In this document: in pieces, positions 17,810-27,324 of the stretch | How the letters are laid out: each line of letters opens with the position of its first letter | How positions within the stretch are numbered: position 1 is the stretch's first letter | Origin: Candidatus Poseidoniales archaeon | Lineage (GTDB): Archaea > Thermoplasmatota > Poseidoniia > Poseidoniales > Thalassarchaeaceae | Length of the DNA: 64,000 nucleotides | Assembly (NCBI GenBank): GCA_012960975.1 | Contig: DUAE01000033.1 | Span: 43,337 to 107,336 of the forward strand | Direction: 5' to 3' | Position numbers and translations under genes: made by a program | Notes under the pieces: generated by a model | Databases searched by the model: none | What the model saw: only the letters and a program-made list of their open reading frames with translations | Told to the model about the DNA's origin: nothing

Positions 17810-18652
17810 TTATACGCCCAAAATATCGTAAATGTTTCCAGTTAATGTATGATATGCGATGCTTAGAATCGTAACAAAAGATACCCAGAAAATCGGATCA
17901 GACCAGGCTTTGATTTTCTTTCCGTCTAACGGTCCAAACGGCAGCATATTAAACGCCGCCAAAATAGCATTTCCCATCAACCATATTCCCAAAAACCTGT
18001 CAATGAATGGGCTCCAATCATTTAGTAAAACCATTCCAACTCCAAATACCCAAAGAGCGACGTTCACAAGAGGGCCGGCGATGGCAATTTTCCCAAATTG
18101 CGCCTTGGTTGTTTGTCCCGCCACCATCACCGCACCAGGCGCCATAAAGACAAAACCGAAAGCTGCGGCGATAATTACTCCCCATTTCAAACCGGAAGGA
18201 GATGCTCTAAACTCTGCCCAACAACCATATTTCCGTGCGACAATTTTGTGGGCGATTTCATGAAGTAAAAATGCTGGACCAATGGCTGCTGCATAAAGAG
18301 CGCCGCCAATAAGAAATGATAGCGGATTTTGAATTGCTCCATATATCCCCTGAACCGACATAAAAGCAAGTGCTAACGAAAATGCAATCGTCGCTTGCGT
18401 CAAATGCTCAATTTCTATTTTCGAAAAATACCAAATTGAACCAGTGTGTATCGTCGGTTGATGCGGCTGTTGAGACGTTCCGAAGGATCGAAAAAAGGGT
18501 TGGGCACCTTGATTGGAATAGACCACGCGGACGTGTGGCTTTCGCCAATTTCCATCGTCCCGTGTACGAGTGTGGGTTTTCGAAGAATTACCGAGTTTGT
18601 CGAATGGATCTTCGTCCAGCCAATGAGCGCGCGGGTCACGTTTCTCTGACAT
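17810..18652 (-). CDS. M50/site-2-protease-family membrane metalloprotease
   Basis: An intramembrane zinc protease. After a polar N-terminal region of ~75 residues come several membrane helices. They include the HEIAH zinc motif (His131, Glu132, His135 from this start) and the second motif NMLPFGPLDGKK, whose Asp completes the metal site. I chose ATG 18652 (280 residues) because the longer frame to 18769 would overlap the upstream gene by 74 nt and adds non-conserved sequence. Physiological substrates are unknown. Confidence 0.85.
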   Translation of the reverse strand: MSEKRDPRAHWLDEDPFDKLGNSSKTHTRTRDDGNWRKPHVRVVYSNQGAQPFFRSFGTSQQPHQPTIHTGSIWYFSKIEIEHLTQATIAFSLALAFMSVQGIYGAIQNPLSFLIGGALYAAAIGPAFLLHEIAHKIVARKYGCWAEFRASPSGLKWGVIIAAAFGFVFMAPGAVMVAGQTTKAQFGKIAIAGPLVNVALWVFGVGMVLLNDWSPFIDRFLGIWLMGNAILAAFNMLPFGPLDGKKIKAWSDPIFWVSFVTILSIAYHTLTGNIYDILGV

Positions 18653-18695
18653 TTCAAACACCTGCGGAAACCATATCGTTTGAAGGCTCGTAACC

Positions 18696-19208
18696 TCAAT
18701 CGCTGTCGAGAAGGTCACCAACCTCTTCCAATAATTCTTCCCATGTTGGGATTTTTTGTTTTGGTTCACCGGCTATTTTAATGAGTAATTCCTCCCTTTC
18801 TTCAGCCCCCAATACCTCTTCTCCCCAAACACGATTAGTCGCAACATTTCGGATTAATGATATTGACTTCTTATTTTTTAATGCCTCAAACTTGGCTTGA
18901 ATTTCTTCCGTTGTAGTGGCAGGGGTAAGGCCGTGATGGGCATCAATCAGCATTTTGTATTGGGCCATTGTTTCTCCATGAATTGGGTCATCAATATAAT
19001 CAATCGGTTTCGCAAGCATGGTAACAAATTCTCTAGAAATACGGTCCGCTTTACTTTCAGCAGGGCCGTCTGCAATCTTATCACGAGTACGAATATGGCT
19101 CGATATACAAGATTTGCACCGAGGGGAGCCGGCTACATCGTCGGCATCACAAGTGAGGCAACAAATGGCGAAACCCATCTGTTCCATCGCTCGCCGGGGA
19201 AGGGACAT
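18696..19208 (-). CDS. Hypothetical protein with N-terminal Cys cluster
   Basis: A 170-residue soluble protein. Near the N-terminus is C-C-L-T-C...C-K-S-C (residues 16-36), which could bind zinc as a CxxC-x(n)-CxxC ribbon. The rest is charged and helical, ending in an acidic stretch (WEELLEEVGDLLDSD). It lies 43 nt upstream of the M50 protease gene on the same strand, so it may be an operon partner. I do not recognise the family. Confidence 0.55.
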   Translation of the reverse strand: MSLPRRAMEQMGFAICCLTCDADDVAGSPRCKSCISSHIRTRDKIADGPAESKADRISREFVTMLAKPIDYIDDPIHGETMAQYKMLIDAHHGLTPATTTEEIQAKFEALKNKKSISLIRNVATNRVWGEEVLGAEEREELLIKIAGEPKQKIPTWEELLEEVGDLLDSD

Positions 19209-19366
19209 GTTTCAAGGCGTAACGATAAGGGAGAAGAAGGCTACGAATTTATGTTTATGAAAATAATATAAGAGTTTTTTCTTAATTGTTTGTTTTTTTG
19301 TTGAAGCATAGCTAAGAAAGGTCTATTCGGCTAGGGGGCACTCTGTTGGCGAAGGAGAGTCATACT

Positions 19367-19735
19367 ATGAATGAAGAAATCGGAATCGCTGCCGATATTA
19401 AAAAAGAAAAAGGTATACTAGTAGTCGATGCACAACTAACCAACAACGGCACCTTGCCGCTAGAGGATATCAAGATGTGTGTCAGTTTTGACTCGTCGGA
19501 ATTTGCCGCCCGAGGAGGAAAATGTACGGACATGGGATATTTGTTTCCAGGAAATGTGCAATCACACACATTTTCTCTCGAGCCTCGTCATTTAGTAGAA
19601 GATTCGCAATTGAAAGTACGTGTCAGAGGAAGGATTCTAGATTCTAGAATCTATCAAGAAATTGATTTGGGTCATGTAGATATGAAAGTTGCAAAGAAAG
19701 GATATCAGCGCACGCATATTGATTGGTTTGAGTGA
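19367..19735 (+). CDS. Small beta-rich hypothetical protein
   Basis: A 122-residue soluble protein starting at ATG 19367, with GGAG 12 nt upstream; an in-frame TTG at 19346 is less likely. Alternating hydrophobic strands (GILVVDAQLTNNGTLPLEDIK) followed by FPGNVQSHTFSL look like a single Ig-like or CARDB-type sandwich. There is no signal peptide, so it is probably cytosolic. Precedes the efflux pump gene by 52 nt. Function unknown. Confidence 0.55.
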   Translation: MNEEIGIAADIKKEKGILVVDAQLTNNGTLPLEDIKMCVSFDSSEFAARGGKCTDMGYLFPGNVQSHTFSLEPRHLVEDSQLKVRVRGRILDSRIYQEIDLGHVDMKVAKKGYQRTHIDWFE

Positions 19736-19787
19736 GTGAGATTATTGATACTTCTATATTCTTATACCGCCCCTCTTTAGAATTAGC

Positions 19788-21311
19788 ATGGATAAGGATG
19801 AATTAATTCATAGTCGAAGATGGATTATTCTTGGAATAATGAGCCTTAGCCTCGTCATAGTGATGCTCAATAATGTAACTCTAAACGTCGCATTACCTGA
19901 ATTATCTAAGGATCTTCAAGCCGATAATACAGAGCTTCAGTGGATTATGGACGCCTATGCACTAATCTTCGGCGGAACGCTCCTTGTAATGGGAGCGATT
20001 GGAGATAGGTTCGGAAGAAAGGGGGCTTTACAACTTGGTTTGATTATGGTAGCCGGAGCATCTGCGTTTACTGCGATGTATGCCTCATCATCTAACGACG
20101 TGATCGCCGCGAGAGCTGTTATGGGTCTTGGAGCCGCTTTAGTGATGCCTGCAACTCTCTCTGTTGTCGTAGTTGTATTTCCTCCTGAAGAAAGGGGGAA
20201 GGCAGTTGGAATATGGGCGGCGATGGCTGGTGTCGGAGCGCCAATTGGATTGCTCGTAGGGGGATGGGCCGTTGAGAACTATGATTGGCAGATGGTTTTC
20301 TGGATAAATGTGCCAATTATTATTCTAGCACTATTACTTGGTTTGTTACTTGTGCCGAAAACTAAGGATGAACAAAAAAGGCCCCTCGACCCGATTGGTG
20401 CATTACTTTCAGTCGCTGCTCTTGGTTCTATTCTCTATGCCATTATCGAAGGTCCAAGCGCCGGTTGGTATTCTCCTGAAATTCTAGTAATGGGAGGTTT
20501 GGGGATTATTTTATCTGCTATCTTCATTCGTTGGGAACGACGGGCTGAGTACCCTATGTTGCCCCTTGATTTCTTCAAAGATAGAGGATTTACAATGGGC
20601 TTAGTTGCGTTAATGCTCACTTTCTATGTGATGTTTTCATTCATGTTCACACAGATGTTGCACTTCCAATTAGTTCGAGAGCACACTGCTCTGGAAGCAG
20701 CTTTGAGATTTTTGCCTCTACCCCTCGGTTTGATGCCTGCGGCGGCAAATTCTGATCGCCTTGTAGAGAAATTTGGCAGTAATAATGTCGTAGCTTCTGG
20801 ACTTACATTAGTAACTATTGGGATGTTGATTTTCACAACTGTAACCATCGATACTGATTACACTAAGCTCGCACTGATATTCTTCCTATTAGGGCTCGGA
20901 ATGGGACTCACAATGGCGCCGGCTACTACCTTAGTAATGGATTCAATTCCAGCCGGTAAAGCGGGAGTTGGTAGTGCCACTAATGACACCAGTAGGGAGA
21001 TTGGGGGGGCTCTTGGTATTGCGATTGGCGGGTCTGTTCTAAATGAATATTATCAAAGAAATATGGTAATACCTGAAGGATTAGAATATCTGGGTCAATT
21101 ACCCTTTGAATCATTCCCAGCAGCAATGAGAATAGGCGGGGGGTTATTGGGTGAAGGGAATTTACTCGGAGCGCAATTAATTGAAAATGCTCAATTGGCA
21201 TTTGTAGAAGGGATGGTTGCTTCAGTCTATGTGGCTGCTGCAATTGCTTTCATTGCCGCCATCTTAGTCAAAAAATACATGCCTACTCGAATAATAGAAA
21301 ATAAAAAGTGA
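19788..21311 (+). CDS. MFS transporter, DHA2 (14-helix) drug efflux family
   Basis: A proton-coupled efflux permease in the membrane. The first helix carries the DHA2-type VMLNNVTLNVALPEL motif. The MFS motif A loop is GAIGDRFGRKGAL. Helix 5 carries the antiporter motif (GLLVGGWAVENYDWQMVFWIN). The 507-residue length and hydrophobic profile fit 14 helices of the EmrB/QacA type. The exported substrate cannot be predicted; small hydrophobic toxins are typical. Confidence 0.9.
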   Translation: MDKDELIHSRRWIILGIMSLSLVIVMLNNVTLNVALPELSKDLQADNTELQWIMDAYALIFGGTLLVMGAIGDRFGRKGALQLGLIMVAGASAFTAMYASSSNDVIAARAVMGLGAALVMPATLSVVVVVFPPEERGKAVGIWAAMAGVGAPIGLLVGGWAVENYDWQMVFWINVPIIILALLLGLLLVPKTKDEQKRPLDPIGALLSVAALGSILYAIIEGPSAGWYSPEILVMGGLGIILSAIFIRWERRAEYPMLPLDFFKDRGFTMGLVALMLTFYVMFSFMFTQMLHFQLVREHTALEAALRFLPLPLGLMPAAANSDRLVEKFGSNNVVASGLTLVTIGMLIFTTVTIDTDYTKLALIFFLLGLGMGLTMAPATTLVMDSIPAGKAGVGSATNDTSREIGGALGIAIGGSVLNEYYQRNMVIPEGLEYLGQLPFESFPAAMRIGGGLLGEGNLLGAQLIENAQLAFVEGMVASVYVAAAIAFIAAILVKKYMPTRIIENKK

Positions 21312-21329
21312 GGAAATATTTTGATCCAT

Positions 21330-22226
21330 TTAGCCCAATCTTCGATTCAATTCAGAAAGTAATTGCTTTGGAATTGGGCTCTCAACGGCTTGCCGTACAC
21401 CGTTTGGATGTTCGAACTCGAGCGAGGAGGCGTGGAGGCAAAGCCGATTGACACTGGCTTTTCCAAATCCATGCCTAGTATCACCAACAACAGGCGTAGT
21501 CAAAGCGGCCATGTGAAGTCGTATTTGGGCTCTTCTACCAGTATCAATTTTGATTCTAATCAAACTGTGAACCGGGCCTTCTTTCTCTAAATTCCAATGG
21601 GTTATTGCTTCCTTTCCAGCCCGGCGGCCCGGTGATACAAGTCTAACCCGCTTATCTTTTGTTTCTTGGATTCGGGTTGTTTCAGTTCCTGATTCATTAG
21701 CAGGTTTTCCATGGATAACTGCATGATAAATTCGTTCCACCGTTCGAGCTTTAAATTGAGATTGAAGATAATCTCGAGTTTCTGCCGAGCGGGAAAATAT
21801 CATACAACCAGATGTTTCTCTGTCGAGTCGATGGACGAGATAGGCGCGTGTTTGGCCGTTTGCCCATGCCCATTTCGCTACTCTGTCAAACATTGTATCG
21901 AATTCTCCCCGGTCTGTAGCAATAGCAAGAAGCCCTGCGGGTTTGTCGGCAACAATTATTTCAGTGTCTGAGAAAAGTATTGATGGTTCGGGCATTTCGA
22001 GTTTTTGGTTTCGCTTTGGCGTATCCCCATCCGCTGATGAGAGAATGGTAACTTTAGTCCCAGCTAATATTTTTGCATTGGCTCGAGTTGCTCGTTCCTG
22101 GCCGACCCTAACCCGGCCGCGGTCAATCATTCGACGAAGAGAATTTCGTTTGGCTGTAGGATGAAGGGATGCCAGGACTTCGAGGAGGATTGTGTCCTCT
22201 GTGGTTTCGACCGAGGGGTCCGGCAT
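21330..22226 (-). CDS. RluA-family pseudouridine synthase
   Basis: Isomerises uridine to pseudouridine in RNA. The N-terminal residues ~12-62 are an S4-like RNA-binding domain (LHPTAKRNSLRRMIDRGRV). The catalytic domain contains ADKPAGLL, the active-site motif HRLDRETSG (132-140, Asp135), and RRAQIRLHMA near the C-terminus. RluA-type enzymes are less common in archaea than TruB/Cbf5, TruD or Pus10, so horizontal origin from bacteria is plausible. Target RNA unknown. Confidence 0.9.
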   Translation of the reverse strand: MPDPSVETTEDTILLEVLASLHPTAKRNSLRRMIDRGRVRVGQERATRANAKILAGTKVTILSSADGDTPKRNQKLEMPEPSILFSDTEIIVADKPAGLLAIATDRGEFDTMFDRVAKWAWANGQTRAYLVHRLDRETSGCMIFSRSAETRDYLQSQFKARTVERIYHAVIHGKPANESGTETTRIQETKDKRVRLVSPGRRAGKEAITHWNLEKEGPVHSLIRIKIDTGRRAQIRLHMAALTTPVVGDTRHGFGKASVNRLCLHASSLEFEHPNGVRQAVESPIPKQLLSELNRRLG

Positions 22227-22262
22227 GTACTTGCCAAAAGGTGCTAGTCATCAAACTGACCG

Positions 22263-23297
22263 TTACTTCCACCATTCGAGAACTTCGCGATTAACACCAA
22301 ATTTCTCCTTCCAAATCATACGGGCCGAGGTGAGCAAATTGAAGGGCATAGTTTTCATTAGATTATCAAAAACAGATTCTGCCCTAACGCGAGACTCGCC
22401 CTTGTCGTGGGGATTTATTATTGAAAGAATTAAATCAAGAAGCTCGGTTAGCTCCTCTAAAGTATTCGGATTTTTCTTGTCCAAAATTGCCAAAGTTAGT
22501 TTGTCCATCGTACCATCTGGGTCGAGGTTGTTGTTTGATTCAAATTCCATCAAGGCTGCTTTTGTTTGAGAGCCAAAATTACCATCCACGGCAAAATTAT
22601 GATTGGTCGTCGTGTTCAGTAATTCTTGCAACCTCGATACGTCGTTACCTTGGTCTCCCTCATGCAGAATCCTAGATCCTAGTTTTCCCACATATGGAGG
22701 AGGGGGGGAATTATGAGTTCCGCGGATTATGGTTTTCAGAACAAAATATAGGGGTGCTAAAGCGATTGAGCCGACTACCGGAATCGCAAACCAACACCAG
22801 GTCCAGTACACCCATTGGGCGCCAAATTGATAATTATCTGAAATACCCAATGACCCCTCAACCCAAGTATGGAGATCCCAGGCTATCCACGCTAACATTA
22901 ACCAAAACAACGCGAAAGGAAGAGCAAATGTGTAGCCTGCCATTTCATTTCTACGCCATTCAGGGGTAGGAAAAATACTCCACCAAATCATTAGCAATCC
23001 AAAAATTAATGGAAATGTGGCGAAGAAATTGAAAATGGGAGTCAAAAGGCCCCACCAGATCAGGCCGTCATTATCTATACAATATGCGCAGTTCCCTATC
23101 CATACTGTATTGAGATAAGTGAGAAAGCCCATGGAGAGGTGGAAGATTAGCCAAGGCACTCCGATAAGAAATGACAGCGAAATTGGTCTAAGCAGAGATT
23201 TTTCTGGAATTGGATATGCCGCCTGTTGCTCCTTGGTGAGTTTGTGCCAAGGGAGCCCGGGCTTCATCTCCACCGGCGTAGGGGTCGAATCAACCAT
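22263..23297 (-). CDS. Membrane protein with peptidoglycan-binding-like domain
   Basis: A 344-residue protein with four predicted membrane helices (about residues 42-62, 82-108, 121-143 and 166-190). A soluble part carries a PG_binding_1-type repeat at ~211-272: GDQGNDVSRLQELLN, then FAVDGNFGSQTKAAL, then the LDPDGTMDKLTLA element. This domain binds cell-wall polymer in bacteria, but archaea lack murein, so a different ligand is likely. The C-terminal ~70 residues are helical. Function unknown. Confidence 0.75.
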   Translation of the reverse strand: MVDSTPTPVEMKPGLPWHKLTKEQQAAYPIPEKSLLRPISLSFLIGVPWLIFHLSMGFLTYLNTVWIGNCAYCIDNDGLIWWGLLTPIFNFFATFPLIFGLLMIWWSIFPTPEWRRNEMAGYTFALPFALFWLMLAWIAWDLHTWVEGSLGISDNYQFGAQWVYWTWCWFAIPVVGSIALAPLYFVLKTIIRGTHNSPPPPYVGKLGSRILHEGDQGNDVSRLQELLNTTTNHNFAVDGNFGSQTKAALMEFESNNNLDPDGTMDKLTLAILDKKNPNTLEELTELLDLILSIINPHDKGESRVRAESVFDNLMKTMPFNLLTSARMIWKEKFGVNREVLEWWK

Positions 23298-23339
23298 ATA
23301 ATGTGAGAAGCCGGACGTGAATATGTAGTTTATTGATTA

Positions 23340-24155
23340 CTATAATGAGTTTTTAACGTAATTAACTGCGTTTCTGAATATCGCCATGCCTTCACCCTCT
23401 CCATGCTCGATTTCCTCGCGAGTCCAGGTAGCGCCCAGCCAAGTAGAATGATTGGCTTCAGGATGGGGCATAAGGCCGAAAACGAGACCGGTTTGGTCGC
23501 AAACACCCGCAATGTTTCGCCAACTTTGGTTTGGTGATATTGGATATGGGAGGATATTGTCACTTGCACTAGGATAATCGGAATTGGGGTTCACATATCG
23601 TACAACGAGTTGGCCGGATTTGGCCCACTCATCCAATAAAGTTCTGTCACCGGTTACGAATTTTCCTTCTCCATGTCTTACTGGTACACGCATACGAGTC
23701 ATGCCTTGAGTCCAGATGCATGGGCTGTTAGAATCGAACTCTAGAGTTGCCCAACGATTTTCATAATGCCCAGAATCATTTAGGGCGAGGGAAGCGGTTT
23801 GTGTTAGGGATACTTCTTCATCTCCAGGTAGCAAACCCATCTTTACTAAGACTTGGAAACCATTACAGATACCGATTACTGGTTTACCAGACTTAACGAA
23901 TTCACGAACTTGTTCGCGCAGACCGAAGCGGAGGCGATTACCCATTAGGCGCCCACTACCAAGGTGGTCTCCGAATGAGAATCCGCCAGGGACTGCCATG
24001 ATGTGGTAATCATTGAGGCGTACCTCGCCGTTAACGAGCCTGTTTACATGTACTCGCTCCGCCTTGGCTCCGGCCATTTCGAATACTGCCATTGTCTCGG
24101 TCTCACAATTGATTCCGAATCCAGAAAGGACTGCAACTCGTGGGGTGTCAACCAT
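23340..24155 (-). CDS. purQ: FGAM synthase glutaminase subunit PurQ
   Basis: PurQ hydrolyses glutamine to supply ammonia to PurL. It has the class I glutaminase nucleophile in GICNGFQ (Cys97), the PGGFSFGDHLGSG loop and the His/Glu pair in MPHPEANH. Length 271. The start at ATG 24155 overlaps the purL stop by one base (TAATG) and is preceded by a strong GGAGGTG site inside the purL end. PurL and PurQ are therefore translationally linked. The protein is longer than minimal bacterial PurQ (~225), closer to the glutaminase domain of large PurL. Confidence 0.93.
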   Translation of the reverse strand: MVDTPRVAVLSGFGINCETETMAVFEMAGAKAERVHVNRLVNGEVRLNDYHIMAVPGGFSFGDHLGSGRLMGNRLRFGLREQVREFVKSGKPVIGICNGFQVLVKMGLLPGDEEVSLTQTASLALNDSGHYENRWATLEFDSNSPCIWTQGMTRMRVPVRHGEGKFVTGDRTLLDEWAKSGQLVVRYVNPNSDYPSASDNILPYPISPNQSWRNIAGVCDQTGLVFGLMPHPEANHSTWLGATWTREEIEHGEGEGMAIFRNAVNYVKNSL

Positions 24156-27100
24156 TAGTTCGCACCTCCGTCTAGTGTGCCTTTCCAAGCCAATCTTAAA
24201 TCGGCCATTGATGCACTCAGAACCGCATCATCACCATTGTTGAAAGTGATTTGGTCGTCTGCCTCAACACGGCCCAGTGCGTAGCAGGCGTGACCTTTCA
24301 TCGCCGCTTCAAATGCGGCGCAATCTATGGTTTTCACACTCACCAATATTCTCCCTAAAGATTCTCCAAATAAGGCACCCCATGCATCAATACGGCTACA
24401 ATCAGATGTAATAGATGAGATGTCGATTATACTACCCGAATCGCAGCCGAAGCAACATTCTGCTACAGTAGTAGCAAGTCCGCCGTCACTACAATCGTGA
24501 GCGCTGGCTACAAGACCTGCCCCCATCGCAGCGGTAAGTGAGCGATACATCGAAAGGTTTCGCGCAGTATCGATTTCTGGTACAGCCCCCCCTATTCCGC
24601 TTTGACCCCCAGAGTCATCTCTAAACATGAAAGCTAATTCGCTTGCCCCTAATTCTTGATGTGTTTCCCCAAGCAAATATATGTGGTCACCAACATTCTT
24701 GAAATCGCTTGAAACGGCCTTTCGTACATCGGAATGATTGCCTATCAAACTGAACAATAATGTTGGTGGAACACTGATTTTCTTTCCATCTAATATTGCA
24801 TCGTTTTTCATAGAATCTTTACCACTTATACAGGGCAAATTGTATGCGCGACATACCTCATCAAGAGCGCGATTTGCACGAACTAATTGTGCTAATTTGT
24901 AACGCCCGTCCGGAGTTTTTGCGGACTCGACTGAGTCTGGCCAACAAAAGTTGTCTAGACCGGCAATGAGATCCAAATCAACTCCAACACAAACTGCATT
25001 TCGTAGAGCCTCGTCGATACTGGCAGCCGCCATAGCATATGTGTCGATGTCTGAATATCGTGGAGCGATTCCATTTGAAATAACAGCACCTTGTGTTTGC
25101 CCTTGTATTGGAGCAATTACTGCAGCGTCGCCCGGGGCATCATGATTGACACCACAAAATGGCTTGATTACCGATTGTGCGATTACTTCGTGATCATAGG
25201 AGCGGACCCACCATTCTTTGCTGGCGACATTTGGGCGAGCCATCAGCTTGCAAAGGATTTCTCCCATCTCGTCCGCGTTGGCTTGAGGAAAAAGAATCGG
25301 TTCGTGAACAGGTGGTGCCCATTCAGATTCAAGTTGTAATTGGGGGCAGCCGTCGTAAAGGAAAGAAATTGGTAAATCGGCAACCGTTTGTTCTCCGAAT
25401 CGAACGATAAATGAGCCGGAATCGGTAAAAATTCCGACTGCGGTCGCTTCGACTTCATGAAGATCAGCAAGTTTTTCGAAAGCTTCGCAGTCGGCCGCAC
25501 TTACTCCAATTGTCATCCTCTCTTGTGACTCGGACACTAATATCTCCCATGCCGAGAGACCTGCTTGTTTCAATGGCACAACCGAGAGGTCCAAGTCGGC
25601 TCCACCAGTTAACTCGGCCATCTCTCCAACACTGCTCGAAAGCCCTCCAGCACCATTGTCGGTAATGACTTGAATCAAGCCTAAATCCCTCGCTTCAAGC
25701 ACCATGTCTATCATTTTCTTCTGAGTGATTGGGTCACCAATTTGTACCGCCGAAGATGGGCTTTCTTCGGTTAATTCAAGGCTGGAAAAGGTGGCGCCAT
25801 GAATTCCATCAGAACCAACTCGGCCGCCAACCATGTAGACGATGTCTCCTGGTGTTGGCGTCTTGATGTGTGATTCACGACCATCGGGTAACCGACGTGG
25901 CATCAATCCTACCGTCCCACAGTAAACCAAAGGTTTGCCTAGATATCGTTCATCGAATATAATTGCCCCGTTTATGGTTGGAATACCCGACTCGTTTCCC
26001 CCTGCCCGGACGCCAGCATGTACTCCTCGGAAAACTCGAGAAGGATGGAATAAACCTTCAGGGATAGGTCCGGAATAATTCGGAGGGCCGAAACAAAAAA
26101 CATCTGTATTTGCAATTGGCCGTGCCCCTAGACCAGTTCCCAAAATATCTCGGTTTACACCGACGATTCCAGTCATTGCACCACCAAATGGATCCAACGC
26201 ACTTGGTGAGTTGTGAGTTTCAGCTTTCATACAAAGACTCCAATCATCATTCCAAGCGATTACTCCTGAATTGTCGTGGAAAATCGAAAGAAGCCAATCT
26301 ACTTTGGATTGAATGTCTAGTGTCGGCGTCATTATGTGAGTTTTGAAAAGTGAATCTATAGAGCAATCTTCGCCGGTTTCGGTATCGACGTGGTGAATTT
26401 TTGCAGCGAATATCTTGTGTGAGCAATGTTCAGACCACGTCTGGGCTAAACACTCAAGTTCGACGTCGGTTGGAGCGTTTGGTACAAGTCCTCTCGTCCC
26501 TCTTGCGATTCTAACTTTTTTATTTCGATAGTGTGCCTGGATTGCTTGCATTTCTCCTAGGTTGAGTGCTAATAATCCGTTTTGACTAATCTCGATTAAT
26601 TTTTCATCAGAAACTTCGAGATTGACGATTGCCGGTTTTTGTTGTTGTAGTGCCGGGCGGTCGGGAAAATCTAACGATGGCCAATTACCCGCTTTGCAAT
26701 CAATTGAATTTGCAATTATTGCCCGCTCTATCATGCGATTGTGCAATTTACTTGCTAACCATTCTGATGAGATTTCTTCCGGAACGCCCCAGAATAGATA
26801 GCTCCGGCTTGTAGCAACCTCTGCTCGCTCTGAAATACTTGGGAAAATTGTCAACAAACCATCGAGGCCTGCTTGTGCTGCGTTATCCGTAACACCGGGT
26901 TTGAACCCAGTCGTAATGGCTATTTGGGGGGCTATTGGAAAAATCATTTTGTTATCGAGTAATGTTTCGTTCACGCACCCTTCCTCAATGACGGGATCTG
27001 CGAATAAATCGAAAACTGTGCGTTGAGCATCTTCATTGGTCATTTCAGCGCGAACCTGATATCCCAATATTACTCGTACTGTACCAACCTCAACTCCATA

Positions 27101-27202
27101 ATTCGAAGCGAGCATTGCCTTGATCGAGTTGCCTCGTGCATCGGGTAAGCCTTCGACATCCTTGGTAGTCACCTCGTATGAAAAAATCGGTGGGGTCGCC
27201 AT
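24155..27202 (-). CDS. purL: FGAM synthase, PurS-PurS-PurL fusion
   Basis: Converts FGAR to FGAM with ATP and ammonia in IMP synthesis. The 1015-residue protein has two PurS-like segments at the N-terminus. The first (~8-75) contains VGTVRVILGYQV and FADPVIE; the second (~93-165) contains GFKPGVTDNAA, VATSRSYLFWGV and LHNRMIERA. The PurL catalytic core then begins with WSEHCSHK (256-263) and GGLSSSVGEM further on. There is no glutaminase domain; PurQ supplies it. The ATG is preceded by GAGGAGGG. The two PurS units mimic the N-terminal domain of large single-chain PurL. Confidence 0.9.
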   Translation of the reverse strand: MATPPIFSYEVTTKDVEGLPDARGNSIKAMLASNYGVEVGTVRVILGYQVRAEMTNEDAQRTVFDLFADPVIEEGCVNETLLDNKMIFPIAPQIAITTGFKPGVTDNAAQAGLDGLLTIFPSISERAEVATSRSYLFWGVPEEISSEWLASKLHNRMIERAIIANSIDCKAGNWPSLDFPDRPALQQQKPAIVNLEVSDEKLIEISQNGLLALNLGEMQAIQAHYRNKKVRIARGTRGLVPNAPTDVELECLAQTWSEHCSHKIFAAKIHHVDTETGEDCSIDSLFKTHIMTPTLDIQSKVDWLLSIFHDNSGVIAWNDDWSLCMKAETHNSPSALDPFGGAMTGIVGVNRDILGTGLGARPIANTDVFCFGPPNYSGPIPEGLFHPSRVFRGVHAGVRAGGNESGIPTINGAIIFDERYLGKPLVYCGTVGLMPRRLPDGRESHIKTPTPGDIVYMVGGRVGSDGIHGATFSSLELTEESPSSAVQIGDPITQKKMIDMVLEARDLGLIQVITDNGAGGLSSSVGEMAELTGGADLDLSVVPLKQAGLSAWEILVSESQERMTIGVSAADCEAFEKLADLHEVEATAVGIFTDSGSFIVRFGEQTVADLPISFLYDGCPQLQLESEWAPPVHEPILFPQANADEMGEILCKLMARPNVASKEWWVRSYDHEVIAQSVIKPFCGVNHDAPGDAAVIAPIQGQTQGAVISNGIAPRYSDIDTYAMAAASIDEALRNAVCVGVDLDLIAGLDNFCWPDSVESAKTPDGRYKLAQLVRANRALDEVCRAYNLPCISGKDSMKNDAILDGKKISVPPTLLFSLIGNHSDVRKAVSSDFKNVGDHIYLLGETHQELGASELAFMFRDDSGGQSGIGGAVPEIDTARNLSMYRSLTAAMGAGLVASAHDCSDGGLATTVAECCFGCDSGSIIDISSITSDCSRIDAWGALFGESLGRILVSVKTIDCAAFEAAMKGHACYALGRVEADDQITFNNGDDAVLSASMADLRLAWKGTLDGGAN

Positions 27203-27324
27203 ATTCCCTCCTCAGTAATGCGCCGATATGGCGGCGTGTCCATGAACAAACCGGTGTAGGCCATAGACCTGAGTTTACAATCGGGGGGAAAGGCTTGAGA
27301 TACTTGCAGCAGCGGAGTAGCCCG

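Noticed and set aside
27178-27324. Long N-terminal extension of pyrF
   Set aside because: It would overlap the divergent purL start and has no similarity to OMP decarboxylases.
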